DNA of 64,000 nucleotides from DASXUG01 sp964620425 (GCA_964620425.1 CAZUGV010000001.1:467471-531470); one strand, 5' to 3'; positions 42,782-52,202 are shown, counted from the first letter of the stretch. Notes: a model not told the origin generated them from the letters alone. Made by a program: numbers and translations.

Positions 42782-43654
42782 CTATCCCCAGTTTAGCTTT
42801 TCTCGGAGCATCCCATAATGGCTATGTCCCTCTGGGTGTAGCAAGGCCAGTGCTTTTTCTGCGCGCTGAATAATCACACGATCGCCTACCGCCAGATCAA
42901 CTAGGATTTGTCCGTCAAAATGCACGCCTGCACTTTCTGCTTCTATCAAAATCACCTCAACTTTACTGGTGCCATTGACAGCAATTGGACGATTGCTCAA
43001 CGTGTGAGGGCAAATAGGCACTATCGCCAGCGCATCCACTGACGGATGTAAAATCGGACCGCCAGCTGATAAGGAATACGCGGTGGTACCTGTTGGGGTT
43101 GAAATAATTAAACCATCCGAACGTTGTCTATGCACAAAATCACCATCAATATGCACTTCCAACTCAATTAAGCGCGACATGCCATTTTTGTTGATAACCA
43201 CATCATTCAACGCGACACCTTGATTCACCACCTTGCCCGCTCGCATAATGCTCGCCATCAACATGGGGCGTTGTTCAATAAAAAACTTGCCAGACAATAT
43301 ACTCGCCATCGCATCTAACATATGGTCTGAACTAATGTCTGTTAAAAAGCCAACGCGTCCACGGTTAATGCCAACTAGGGGTATGCTGCTATCGCCCAAA
43401 GCACGGGCTACTGAGAGCATAGTGCCATCGCCACCCAATACAATTGCGAGATCGGCATTCGCACCAATTGCATCTATATGCAATGTGGAACAAGATTCTA
43501 TGGCGCAGTCCAATGCAGTTGATTCCTCGACAAAAACAGTCAACTGTCTATCCAGCAAATAATGCTTCATTGCGAGAATCTGATTCCGCATTTCTGGGTT
43601 TTTATATTTGCCTATGAGCGCAATGGTTTTAAATGCATTTTTCATGGCTTGCAT
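42782..43654 (-). CDS. nadK: NAD kinase
   Basis: 290 residues with the hallmark GGDGTML (about residues 73-79), NRGRVGFLTD, NDVVINKNG, and STPTGTTAYSLSAGGPI with the conserved PTGSTAYS-like loop. It phosphorylates NAD to NADP using ATP or polyphosphate in the cytosol. The start at 43654 is one of two near ATGs (also 43645); neither has a strong ribosome binding site. It is divergent from hrcA across 160 bp, the conserved recN-nadK|hrcA layout of betaproteobacteria. Confidence 0.95.
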   Translation of the reverse strand: MQAMKNAFKTIALIGKYKNPEMRNQILAMKHYLLDRQLTVFVEESTALDCAIESCSTLHIDAIGANADLAIVLGGDGTMLSVARALGDSSIPLVGINRGRVGFLTDISSDHMLDAMASILSGKFFIEQRPMLMASIMRAGKVVNQGVALNDVVINKNGMSRLIELEVHIDGDFVHRQRSDGLIISTPTGTTAYSLSAGGPILHPSVDALAIVPICPHTLSNRPIAVNGTSKVEVILIEAESAGVHFDGQILVDLAVGDRVIIQRAEKALALLHPEGHSHYGMLREKLNWG

Positions 43655-43814
43655 TTAATCATAATTCAGCGGGTTAAGCATTAGGATTGTGCTACGAAAT
43701 CGACTAGCCTCATGCGGATATTAAAAAATTTGATTGCACTATCCGTCACGCTCACTGATAATTTATATACATGGGATTCATTGAAATGCCATACATCATG
43801 ATGCTAGAAAAACT

Positions 43815-44834
43815 ATGCTAGATAAGCGCGCGCAAATATTACTTAAAACATTAGTGGAACAATACATTAGCGATGGGCAACCCGTCGGTTCGCGTACCCT
43901 TTCAAAATCATCTGGTTTAGATTTAAGCCCTGCCACCATCCGCAACGTGATGTCCGACTTAGAGGAGTTAGGCTTTATCGCTAGCCCACACACCTCGGCT
44001 GGGCGCATTCCTACGCAACGCGGCTATCGTTTTTTTGTAGATACCTTGCTAACAGTTCAACCCTTGCAAAGCCAAGAAATTCAACGCTTACAGTTTGAGT
44101 TATCATCCCCCAACCCTCAGGAACTCATCTCCTCAGCCGCGGGCATGTTATCAAACTTAACGCAGTTTGCAGGCGTTGTCATGACACCTAAACGCAAAAA
44201 CATCGCGTTTAAACACTTGGAGTTTTTGCCGATTTCAGACAAACGCATTTTAGTGATTATTGTTACGACCGATGGCAACGTGCAAAACCGTATTATTTTG
44301 GCTGAAAAACCCTACACAGCGGCAGAACTCACACAAGCCACCAACTACTTCAATACGCATTATTCTGGCAGTACGTTTGAGCAGGTCAAAAGCAAATTGC
44401 ACGAAGAGTTGCAAAAAATGCAATCGGACATGACACGACTGATGTCCGCCGCGATGGAAGCCAGCAGTAAAGTCATGGAAAATGATAACGAAGATGTGGT
44501 GATTTCTGGCGAACGTAATTTATTGCAAGTGGATGATTTATCAACCAATGTCACTTCTTTACGCAAGTTATTTGAGATTTTTGAACGCCGCACATCACTC
44601 ATGCAACTGCTTGATAATAGCCAACGTGCCGAAGGCATACAGATTTTTATCGGTGGCGAATCAGGCTACCTACCGCTAGATGAGTGTAGTATGGTGACTG
44701 CCCCATACGAAGCTGATGGTCAAGTCGTTGGTACATTAGGCGTAATTGGCCCCACACGCATGGCTTACGAACGTGTAATCCCTATTGTAGATATCACCGC
44801 CAAACTTCTATCTAACGCACTTTCCTCTTATTAA
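43815..44834 (+). CDS. hrcA: Heat-inducible transcription repressor HrcA
   Basis: 339 residues, normal length. The N-terminal winged helix (LDKRAQILLKTLVEQYI, SPATIRNVMSDLEELGF) is followed by SPHTSAGRIPTQRGYRFFVD and the GAF-like domain; the C-terminus has YEADGQVVGTLGVIGPTRM and YERVIP. HrcA binds CIRCE operators at groE or dnaK promoters and needs GroEL to stay active. No CIRCE inverted repeat is visible at hrcA itself or at grpE/dnaK in this window, so its targets are probably elsewhere. Confidence 0.95.
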   Translation: MLDKRAQILLKTLVEQYISDGQPVGSRTLSKSSGLDLSPATIRNVMSDLEELGFIASPHTSAGRIPTQRGYRFFVDTLLTVQPLQSQEIQRLQFELSSPNPQELISSAAGMLSNLTQFAGVVMTPKRKNIAFKHLEFLPISDKRILVIIVTTDGNVQNRIILAEKPYTAAELTQATNYFNTHYSGSTFEQVKSKLHEELQKMQSDMTRLMSAAMEASSKVMENDNEDVVISGERNLLQVDDLSTNVTSLRKLFEIFERRTSLMQLLDNSQRAEGIQIFIGGESGYLPLDECSMVTAPYEADGQVVGTLGVIGPTRMAYERVIPIVDITAKLLSNALSSY

Positions 44835-44852
44835 CGCTTATCTAAACACACT

Positions 44853-45578
44853 ATGTCCAATAATAAAGACCAGTCATCAACGGGTTCGAATGCAATCGTC
44901 ATTGATCACTTTCGAGAGCCGATTAAAATTGGCGAGACCATACAAATTAGTCCAGTTTCGGATGACTCAGGGAATCCTAAGTATTTTGTAAAATACTTGG
45001 GTGGCTTAGATAAAGCCAGCATAATCTGCACCTTGCCAATGGTGGATGAAAAAATATTACTCGTAAAAGAAAATGCTGGCTTCTCCGCCAGTTTATTTAG
45101 TGGAAAATATGTCTACCGCTTTAATACGATTGTTGAAGCTGTAATGTCTAGACCATACCCACATATGCACCTAAAGTTTCCACGTGAAATTTTTGCCAGC
45201 TTGCTACGAAAAAATCAGCGTATTAGCACCAACATTATTGCCTCTATGCGTAATAAAACAGACCCAAAACTAATAGATAAGTTATTTACAGGTCGCATGT
45301 TAGACCTCAGCATGGGGGGCGCAATGATTGAAGCAAAACAATTAGCAGGTAACGCCAATGATATAATTGAATGTTCATTTCGACTGGATATTGCTGGCGA
45401 TAATGCTACTTTCACGCATTCCAGCTTACTTTGCAAAGTCATCGAGCCGCATGAAAAAGATGTGGAGAAAGTGTATAAATTTTCTCTACAATTTAATGAA
45501 CTCAACGCACAAAACAAGGCCATACTGAGTAGTTTTATCTTTCAATCGCTCACCGGTGCAAGATTGGATGAACTATGA
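44853..45578 (+). CDS. PilZ domain protein, YcgR-like two-domain form
   Basis: 241 residues. The N-terminal 110 residues resemble the YcgR-N/PilZN beta fold (FVKYLGGLDKASIICTLP). The C-terminal PilZ domain carries both cyclic di-GMP motifs: RKNQR (RxxxR, about residue 117) and DLSMGG (DxSxxG, about 150). By family knowledge it binds cyclic di-GMP and alters motility or surface behaviour. It begins 19 bp after hrcA and is followed 68 bp later by hemH. It could receive the signal made by the GGDEF protein at 31768-32919. The exact target is unknown. Confidence 0.82.
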   Translation: MSNNKDQSSTGSNAIVIDHFREPIKIGETIQISPVSDDSGNPKYFVKYLGGLDKASIICTLPMVDEKILLVKENAGFSASLFSGKYVYRFNTIVEAVMSRPYPHMHLKFPREIFASLLRKNQRISTNIIASMRNKTDPKLIDKLFTGRMLDLSMGGAMIEAKQLAGNANDIIECSFRLDIAGDNATFTHSSLLCKVIEPHEKDVEKVYKFSLQFNELNAQNKAILSSFIFQSLTGARLDEL

Positions 45579-45646
45579 AACAGAGAATATTTCCACTAAT
45601 CTAAAAATGCTAAACTAAAAACCCCAAAGCTTGAAAAAGCAAAAAA

Positions 45647-46744
45647 ATGAAAACAAACACAAAATTTGACCACCATTACCAACCTAAAGTGGGCATTTTA
45701 CTCGCCAACCTAGGCACGCCTGACGCGCCTACAGCAAAGGCCTTGCGTCCTTACCTTAAACAATTTTTAAGTGATACGCGTGTGGTTGAAATACCCCGTG
45801 CGATCTGGTGGTTTATTTTAAACGGTATTATTTTAAATACACGCCCAAAAAAGTCGGCTGAAAAATATGCTATGGTGTGGACGAAAGAAGGCTCTCCCTT
45901 GCTTGTACACGCGCAAAAGCAAGCTAAGTTGTTGCAAGGCTTTTTAAGCCAACGCATTAAATCGCCCTATGCGGTTGAGCTAGGCATGAGTTACGGCAAC
46001 CCATCAATGGCTTCAGCGATTGAAAAGCTAACCGCGCAACAATGCAACAAAATTTTGGTGTTTCCGTTATACCCACAATATGCAGCAAGTAGCACGGCCT
46101 CTGCACTAGATGCGGTTTGGCGCATCTTACTCAAAATGCGCAATGTGCCTGCGATTCGCACCATTCGCAACTATCACGATCACCCATCTTACATCAAAGC
46201 ATTAGCGCAAAGCGTTCGTGAACATTGGGCGATTAACGGCAAACCTGAAAAATTGGTGATGAGTTTTCATGGCGTGCCTAAGTTCCATTTGCTGAAAGGT
46301 GACCCCTATCATTGCGAATGCCATAAAACGGGGCGTTTACTGGCAGAGGCTTTAGAGTTAAATAAGGAGCAATATTTAGTCGCTTTTCAATCACGCTTTG
46401 GTAAACAGGAATGGCTAAAACCTTACTTGGCGGATACATTAGAAACATTAGGCAAAGAACAAACCAAACGCATTGATGTAATATGCCCAGGATTTTCAAG
46501 TGATTGTCTAGAAACGCTTGAAGAAATTGCCATGGAAGGCAAACATATTTTCCAAAGTAATGGCGGTGGTGAATATGAATATATCCCTGCGCTGAATGAA
46601 CGTGAATCGTGGATACACGCCATGTGCGAAATTGCGTTAGAAAACTTGCAAGGCTGGGTCAGCGAAGATTGGGATGCTGAAGCCGCTAAGAAACAGGCCG
46701 AAATGACAGCGCTTCGTGCAAAAGCACTCGGTGCGAATCAATAG
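45647..46744 (+). CDS. hemH: Ferrochelatase
   Basis: 365 residues. The N-terminus (VGILLANLGTPDAPTAKALRPYL) is classic HemH. The catalytic His lies in VMSFHGVPKF (about residue 206), and CPGFSSDCLETLEEI carries the conserved Glu (about 283). It inserts Fe(II) into protoporphyrin IX, the last haem step, at the membrane face. This matters here because the giant secreted protein needs two haems. The start ATG at 45647 has AGC-poor spacing but is the only fit with the conserved N-terminus. The C-terminal extension of about 30 residues is charged and Ala-rich. Confidence 0.95.
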   Translation: MKTNTKFDHHYQPKVGILLANLGTPDAPTAKALRPYLKQFLSDTRVVEIPRAIWWFILNGIILNTRPKKSAEKYAMVWTKEGSPLLVHAQKQAKLLQGFLSQRIKSPYAVELGMSYGNPSMASAIEKLTAQQCNKILVFPLYPQYAASSTASALDAVWRILLKMRNVPAIRTIRNYHDHPSYIKALAQSVREHWAINGKPEKLVMSFHGVPKFHLLKGDPYHCECHKTGRLLAEALELNKEQYLVAFQSRFGKQEWLKPYLADTLETLGKEQTKRIDVICPGFSSDCLETLEEIAMEGKHIFQSNGGGEYEYIPALNERESWIHAMCEIALENLQGWVSEDWDAEAAKKQAEMTALRAKALGANQ

Positions 46745-46810
46745 AATATTGACTTAAAATATCCTCAAAAACTTACAATTGAGTTTAGCTATTAACTTGA
46801 GAACCCCATA

Positions 46811-47788
46811 ATGATTATTATCACAGGCGGCGCGGGCATGATAGGCAGCATGATCGCATGGCATATCAACACCCTATTAAAGCGCGATGATATGCTGATT
46901 GTTGACCGAATTACCCACCCAGAACAATGGCAAAATCTGGTTAAACGCCAATATATCAACTACTTGGATAAAGACGAGTTATTTGACTTTCTCGCCACGG
47001 CAAAAAATGTTGAAGCCATCATTCATATGGGTGCGATAAGTGCGACTACCGAGCGTGATTTTAACAAGCTGGTGCAAGATAACATTCGTTACAGCCAAAA
47101 ACTGTGGAACTGGTGTACTGAGCAAAAAGTGCCCTACTTTTATGCCAGTTCGGCCGCCACTTATGGCGACGGTGAAGCAGGCTATGATGACAACGAAAGC
47201 CAAATCAACCAGTTACGCCCCCTCAACGGTTATGGCTACTCAAAACAGTTTTTTGACCAATGGGCATTAGCTCAAGCCAAACAAAAATCAGCCCCACCAC
47301 GCTGGGCTGGCTTTAAATTTTTTAATGTTTACGGCCCCAATGAGTATCACAAACAACGTATGGCAAGCGTTGCCTTTCATACGTTTAATCAGTTTTCTGA
47401 AACTGGGAACATGAAGTTATTTAAGAGCCATGTAGCGGGGTATGAAGACGGCATGCAACTACGCGACTTTGTGTATGTAAAAGATGCTGCTGCGGTCATC
47501 GTACACTTTATGCAACATGCCACAGCTTCTGGCATTTATAATATCGGCACTGGTCAAGCACGCGCATTTAAAGATTTAGCCACTGCCGTCATGACAAGCA
47601 TGGGTAAAGCTCCATCAATCACTTACATTGATATGCCGCAAGATTTACATGGTAAGTATCAATATTTCACCGAAGCTAATATGGCAAAACTAAAAGCGGC
47701 TGGCTATACCCAAGCCTTTTATAGCCTGGAAGATGGCGTACGTGACTACGTGCAAAACTACCTCATGCAAGCAGACCCATACGCATAA
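46811..47788 (+). CDS. hldD: ADP-L-glycero-D-manno-heptose 6-epimerase
   Basis: 325 residues, an extended short-chain dehydrogenase with NADP-binding TGGAGMIGS (about residues 4-12), YFYASSAATYG carrying the active Ser, and YGYSKQFFD with the YxxxK pair. FFNVYGPNEYHKQRMAS and QLRDFVYVKDAA are typical of HldD/RfaD. It epimerises ADP-D,D-heptose to the L,D form used in the LPS inner core. It is the first gene of a tight operon hldD-gmhA-hldE-waaF with gaps of 18, 3 and 7 bp. Assignment firm. Confidence 0.95.
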   Translation: MIIITGGAGMIGSMIAWHINTLLKRDDMLIVDRITHPEQWQNLVKRQYINYLDKDELFDFLATAKNVEAIIHMGAISATTERDFNKLVQDNIRYSQKLWNWCTEQKVPYFYASSAATYGDGEAGYDDNESQINQLRPLNGYGYSKQFFDQWALAQAKQKSAPPRWAGFKFFNVYGPNEYHKQRMASVAFHTFNQFSETGNMKLFKSHVAGYEDGMQLRDFVYVKDAAAVIVHFMQHATASGIYNIGTGQARAFKDLATAVMTSMGKAPSITYIDMPQDLHGKYQYFTEANMAKLKAAGYTQAFYSLEDGVRDYVQNYLMQADPYA

Positions 47789-47806
47789 ACATACAAAGAA
47801 AATTTA

Positions 47807-48370
47807 ATGGACAACATTCAATATCTACGCGCTGCAATCGCTGAACACCAAGCAGTGATTACCCAACTAGAAGCGCTCATTCCTGCAATTTCTGAAGTGG
47901 CAGACGCTTTACGCGCGTGTATTGCCCGTGGCGGAAAAATCCTACTCATGGGCAACGGCGGTAGTGCGGCAGATAGCCAACATATCGCGGCGGAAATTGT
48001 CGGTCGCTTTAAAAAAGAACGTCGCGGTTTACCTGCCATTGCGCTAACAACAGATACTTCAATCCTCACCTCTGTGGGGAATGATTATGGCTATGACTTT
48101 ATCTTCTCACGCCAAGTGGAAGCCTTGTGTAGCCCATTAGACGTAGTCATTGGGATTTCGACATCTGGCAATAGTGAAAACGTGGTAAAAGGTATTGAGG
48201 CAGCGATTGAGGTCGGGGCGACTACAGTTGCACTCGTGGGTGGCTCAGGTGGCAAACTGGCAGAAATTTGCACCTACAACCTCACCATGCCCTCAAGTGA
48301 TACGCCTCGTATTCAAGAAGCACATATCTTGATTGGTCATAGTTTATGTGAAATGCTGGAGTTTGATTAA
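47807..48370 (+). CDS. gmhA: Sedoheptulose 7-phosphate isomerase
   Basis: 187 residues with a SIS domain: GNGGSAADSQHIAAE (about residues 47-61), the loop ISTSGNSENVVKGIE (about 118-132) and HILIGHSLCEML near the C-terminus. GmhA isomerises sedoheptulose 7-phosphate to D-glycero-D-manno-heptose 7-phosphate, the first step of ADP-heptose synthesis, in the cytosol. The similar protein DiaA also has a SIS domain, but the position between hldD and hldE settles the assignment. The gene is separated by 18 bp from hldD. Confidence 0.94.
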   Translation: MDNIQYLRAAIAEHQAVITQLEALIPAISEVADALRACIARGGKILLMGNGGSAADSQHIAAEIVGRFKKERRGLPAIALTTDTSILTSVGNDYGYDFIFSRQVEALCSPLDVVIGISTSGNSENVVKGIEAAIEVGATTVALVGGSGGKLAEICTYNLTMPSSDTPRIQEAHILIGHSLCEMLEFD

Positions 48371-48373
48371 ACC

Positions 48374-49861
48374 ATGGTAGCCTCATTTTCAGATATGCAA
48401 CCCCAGTTTTTAGAGGTTGTACGCAACCAATTTGGCCAAAGTACGCAATGGGCGCTTGTAATTGGCGATTTAATGCTAGATCGCTACCTAATTGGCGATG
48501 TTCAACGCATTTCGCCAGAAGCCCCCGTGCCCGTGGTGCTACTAAAAAAACAAAATGACCGTGCTGGTGGCGCGGCCAATGTCGCGGCTAACTTAGCTTT
48601 ATTAGGCATACCCACACGTATTGCTGGATGTGTCGGACAAGATACAGAAGGTAACGCACTACTCGAAATCATTAACAGCATTGGGATTGATACCGCTGGA
48701 GTATTTAAATCATCCGAGCGCCCCACCATTACCAAAACACGTATTTTAGGTGGTCATCAACAAATGATGCGCTTGGATCAAGAGAGCAACGCGGCTTTTA
48801 GTGCCAACGAAACCGCGCAACTGCAAGCGCTAATCGCGACACAATTAGCTGCAAAACCAGCGATTGTGATTTTGTCTGACTATGCAAAAGGCGTACTCAA
48901 CCATCCGTTATGTTTAGAAACCATTAAACAGGCACGCACTTTAAGTATCCCTGTGTTGGTTGACCCAAAAGGTCGAGATTACAGCAAATACCATGGGGCA
49001 ACCGCGCTTACACCCAACAAAAAAGAGGCGGCAGAAGCTTGCTCAGTCGATATTCACGATAACGCTGCCATTTTAAGCGCGGCCAATCTACTAAGAAAAT
49101 CATTGGGTTTACAGTTTTTAGCCGTCACGCGTGGCGAAGAAGGCATTACCGTCACCGACGATAACGCAACATTGCATATACCTGCCACTGCAAAACAAGT
49201 GTTTGATGTGTCGGGCGCTGGCGATACGGTGATTGCAACATTGGCTGCTGGCTTAATCCACGGTCTACACCATCAGCAGGCCTTACAACTCGCCAACATC
49301 GCTGCAGGCATCGTGGTGGGCAAGGTTGGCACAGTGCCAATTACGCGTGAAGAATTACTCAACGAGCTAACCACCCAAAACTCAGCAAAACAAGCGGATA
49401 AAGTATGTAATTTGCCGCAACTATTAGAGCGAGTGCAGTATTGGCGTAGTAATAAGCAAAAAATCGTATTTACCAATGGCTGTTTTGATTTACTCCATGC
49501 AGGTCATGTCACTTATCTGGAAGCCGCTAAAAAAACAGGAAATAAGTTAGTACTAGGTCTGAATACAGATCGCTCCGTAAGCGCGCTAAAAGGCCCGACA
49601 AGACCCGTAATCCACGAGCAAGATCGCGCCCGCGTGCTTGCAGCGCTTGAATCCATTGATGCAGTGATACTGTTTGATGAAGACACACCACTTAACCTCA
49701 TTCACGCCATTAAACCAGACGTGATTGTGAAAGGGAGTGACTACAGCGAAGACCAAGTCGTCGGTGGCGCAGAGGTTAAATCATGGGGTGGAAAAGTCGC
49801 ACTGATCGACGTGGTCGAGGGTCGCAGTACCAGCAATATCATTAAAAAACTGGCGCAGTAA
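48374..49861 (+). CDS. hldE: Bifunctional heptose 7-phosphate kinase / heptose 1-phosphate adenylyltransferase
   Basis: 495 residues with two domains. Residues 1-330 are a PfkB-type kinase: GDLMLDRYLIGDV at the N-terminus, RAGGAANVAANLA, and the anion-hole DVSGAGDTVIATLAAG (about 278). Residues 355-495 are a nucleotidyltransferase with FTNGCFDLLHAGHVTYL (about 365-381) and RSTSNIIKK at the end. It makes the 1,7-bisphosphate, and after dephosphorylation attaches ADP. It starts 3 bp after gmhA. No gmhB phosphatase gene is adjacent, although that step is required between the two activities. Confidence 0.95.
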   Translation: MVASFSDMQPQFLEVVRNQFGQSTQWALVIGDLMLDRYLIGDVQRISPEAPVPVVLLKKQNDRAGGAANVAANLALLGIPTRIAGCVGQDTEGNALLEIINSIGIDTAGVFKSSERPTITKTRILGGHQQMMRLDQESNAAFSANETAQLQALIATQLAAKPAIVILSDYAKGVLNHPLCLETIKQARTLSIPVLVDPKGRDYSKYHGATALTPNKKEAAEACSVDIHDNAAILSAANLLRKSLGLQFLAVTRGEEGITVTDDNATLHIPATAKQVFDVSGAGDTVIATLAAGLIHGLHHQQALQLANIAAGIVVGKVGTVPITREELLNELTTQNSAKQADKVCNLPQLLERVQYWRSNKQKIVFTNGCFDLLHAGHVTYLEAAKKTGNKLVLGLNTDRSVSALKGPTRPVIHEQDRARVLAALESIDAVILFDEDTPLNLIHAIKPDVIVKGSDYSEDQVVGGAEVKSWGGKVALIDVVEGRSTSNIIKKLAQ

Positions 49862-49868
49862 GAGCAAT

Positions 49869-50891
49869 ATGTCAGAAGACAAAATTTTAGTATTAGGCCC
49901 CTCTTGGGTAGGCGATATGGTGCTTGCACAGAGTTTATTTAAACAACTCAAACTCGTACGCCCCAATTGCACCATTGATGTTGCCGCACCTGCTTGGACA
50001 TTGCCATTATTAACGCGCATGCCAGAAGTCAACCAAGCCATTGCCCTGCCCTTTCAACACAAACAACTGGCTTTTTGGCAGCGGGTAAAAATTGGTCGCT
50101 GCTTAAAAAGTGCAGGTTATACGCAAGCGATTATCCTCACCAACTCGTTCAAATCCGCCATTTTGCCATTTGCTGCTGGTATAAAGCGTCGCACCAGTTT
50201 TTTGGGTGAAATACGTTATGGCTTGCTCAATGACATTCGCCCGCTAGATAAAAAACTACTCCCCCGCACGGTAGATCGCTTTGTAGCACTGGGTTTATCC
50301 CCGAAAGACCCGTTGCCAGAGCAAATCCCTGCGCCTGCATTGATAGCCAATCAACATAATGGCGAAGCCGCGCTCGATAAGCTTGGCATAGAAACGCTCA
50401 AAAATAAGATACTTGGCCTATGCCCTGGCGCAGAATATGGCGCAGCGAAACGATGGCCTGCCGAACATTATGCTCAAGTGGCGAATGAGGCTCTCGATAA
50501 GGGTTGGCAAGTATGGCTTTTTGGCTCAGAAAAAGATTTGCCCGTGACTTCACGTATCAACGAACTCACAAACAATCAATGTATTGATTTTGGTGGCAGA
50601 ACAAAACTGGGGGAAGCCATAGATTTAATGGCAAGATGCGATGCCGTGGTAAGCAATGATTCAGGTTTGATGCATGTAGCAGCCGCGCTGGGCAAGCCAC
50701 TGGTGGCAATTTACGGTTCATCAGACCCGCACCATACGCCACCCATGAGCAATGCAGCAGAAGTGTTTTACCAAGGCTTAACTTGTAGCCCATGTTTTAA
50801 ACGCGAATGCCCACTCAAAGCGCCTAACGAACATCTGGCATGTTTGAAGAATATTGCGCCAATAGAAGTGATTAAACGGCTAAAAATTTAA
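49869..50891 (+). CDS. waaF: ADP-heptose:LPS heptosyltransferase II
   Basis: 340 residues, GT9 family. The N-terminal motif is LVLGPSWVGDMVLAQSLF (about residues 7-24), matching WaaF rather than WaaC. The C-terminal nucleotide-binding region has LCPGAEYGAAKRWP and VVSNDSGLMHVAAALGKPLVAIYGSSDP. It adds the second heptose to the inner core at the inner face of the cytoplasmic membrane. Three Cys residues in a row of motifs near the C-terminus (TCSPCFKRECP) are usual for WaaF. Operon with hldE, 7 bp away. Confidence 0.94.
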   Translation: MSEDKILVLGPSWVGDMVLAQSLFKQLKLVRPNCTIDVAAPAWTLPLLTRMPEVNQAIALPFQHKQLAFWQRVKIGRCLKSAGYTQAIILTNSFKSAILPFAAGIKRRTSFLGEIRYGLLNDIRPLDKKLLPRTVDRFVALGLSPKDPLPEQIPAPALIANQHNGEAALDKLGIETLKNKILGLCPGAEYGAAKRWPAEHYAQVANEALDKGWQVWLFGSEKDLPVTSRINELTNNQCIDFGGRTKLGEAIDLMARCDAVVSNDSGLMHVAAALGKPLVAIYGSSDPHHTPPMSNAAEVFYQGLTCSPCFKRECPLKAPNEHLACLKNIAPIEVIKRLKI

Positions 50892-50927
50892 CGCTCTATC
50901 CTCCTTATTTTAGATACTTTCAACATC

Positions 50928-51356
50928 ATGATTACATTCCCAGAAGGCTACATATACAGCCCAGAACACCCGTCAAAATACGTGGATGACAGCGGTAGCG
51001 GTCCATACCAATGGACGAATGGTGACATCGCTTTATGGAATGCTGCTTGGGCACTCATGCCTGAAATTGATTTTTTATTGAGTGATGAGCCAAAGCGCTT
51101 TACGCACGAACACGCAAAACTGACAGGCGCATTATTAGGCATACTAAAAACTAGACACCAATCCAGCGACAATTCGTTTTTGGATAAGCTGAAGCAACCA
51201 CCGACGCATTACGTCGCGCAACGATTGATATACTTTGCTGGTATTGCGGGCTTTCAGGTGCAACATGACATTTACACGCGATTAGGCATACGAGATAGCC
51301 TGAAACAAGTCGCACGTAATTTTGTGGATTTGACTGAATTAAAAGCCAGCAAATAA
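50928..51356 (+). CDS. Uncharacterised 142-residue protein
   Basis: Begins 36 bp after waaF on the same strand, so it probably shares that transcript. The protein is soluble, with many aromatic residues near the N-terminus (YIYSPEHPSKYVDDSGSGPY) and alternating helices in the second half. I see no signal peptide, membrane segment or catalytic motif, and do not recognise the family. It is convergent with the HAD phosphatase gene, 12 bp apart. A link to LPS is suggested only by position. Confidence 0.6.
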   Translation: MITFPEGYIYSPEHPSKYVDDSGSGPYQWTNGDIALWNAAWALMPEIDFLLSDEPKRFTHEHAKLTGALLGILKTRHQSSDNSFLDKLKQPPTHYVAQRLIYFAGIAGFQVQHDIYTRLGIRDSLKQVARNFVDLTELKASK

Positions 51357-51368
51357 ATGCGTCACCCT

Positions 51369-52028
51369 TTAGATTGCAAGCGCTGCGATATTCTTTTTCA
51401 CTTCTACTTCATGTTGCTGGCAATAACTTTGCCAGTCTTCAACATCCGTCCAATCACTTAAAAACACAAAATCCAACCCTGCCCGTGTTGATGCTTGATG
51501 GTCATATCGACTATCCCCCAAAAATAACGCTGGCTGGGTAATATTGCCATTAGCTAACTCGCGCGCTAACACAACATCTTTATTATCTGGACTACCAAAA
51601 ATACCTGCGTTAAATAGATGAGTAAGTCCACGTAACTCAAATATTTTACGTAACTCAGCTTGATCGCCGCCAGAAAGCACCATCCAGCGCTGGTTTGGAT
51701 TTGCCTCACGTAAGCTTTGTAACCCTTTGGCGATTTCACAATTGGCTAACAAGCGCTCAACTTCAGCACCAAAGGTATCGAGCAAACATTGCGTTGCTTC
51801 TTCTGTAACAGGCTGATTCAAAATCTCTTTTAAAAAATATTGAAATTTTGGATAACGTGAAATTCCACCCAACGAGACGTGATGATCGACCAAGGCTTGT
51901 GCCTGCGCTTCATGAGCGCCAAATCGGATTGCCGTATCAAAATACGCCTGAATTTTGAGTTGATTAGAGTTAAGAATGACTCCATCACAATCAAACACCA
52001 CCGTAGAGTATTCTGAAAAAGAACGCAT
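51369..52028 (-). CDS. HAD-family phosphatase of the polysaccharide-cluster type
   Basis: 219 residues from the ATG at 52028, chosen because AAGG lies just upstream and the DxD motif then sits at its usual place; an in-frame extension to 52169 would run into the repeat element. VVFDCDGVILNS gives the nucleophile DxD, followed by a helical cap (GGISRYPKFQYFLKEIL), then motif II VLSGG and the motif IV GDSRYDHQAS. I recall this GGxSRYxKF cap from HAD proteins in surface-polysaccharide clusters. It might supply a phosphatase step in sugar activation, but it is not the GmhB type, which lacks such a cap. Confidence 0.8.
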   Translation of the reverse strand: MRSFSEYSTVVFDCDGVILNSNQLKIQAYFDTAIRFGAHEAQAQALVDHHVSLGGISRYPKFQYFLKEILNQPVTEEATQCLLDTFGAEVERLLANCEIAKGLQSLREANPNQRWMVLSGGDQAELRKIFELRGLTHLFNAGIFGSPDNKDVVLARELANGNITQPALFLGDSRYDHQASTRAGLDFVFLSDWTDVEDWQSYCQQHEVEVKKNIAALAI

Positions 52029-52058
52029 AAAGACCTTAAATATGACTATATGAATAAA

Positions 52059-52201
52059 GGATTCACGGAATAAGCCGTTGAGCGAGATGAAGTGCAAGGC
52101 GCACGGAACGCAGAAACCGAGATAGTATGCGGTATACAGCGAGGTTGCGAGTACCGCGCAACGAAGCAATTCGCTCGCGCAGACACTTATTCCGTGAATC
52201 C
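52059..52201 (-). repeat. MITE-like element, copy 2 (opposite orientation)
   Basis: 143 bp bounded by GGATTCACGGAATAAG (52059-52074) and its exact complement at 52186-52201. Reverse-complemented, it matches copy 1 at 1652-1802 with only a handful of differences over its length. It lies 30 bp upstream of the HAD start codon and directly against the eda terminator, so any promoter of the HAD gene must lie in or near it. Confidence 0.88.
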
Positions 52202-52202
52202 T

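Noticed and set aside
52029..52169. In-frame N-terminal extension of the HAD phosphatase, with an ATG at 52169
   Set aside because: The extra 47 residues are encoded by the repeat element and lack family similarity; the ATG at 52028 has a ribosome binding site and gives the normal N-terminus.
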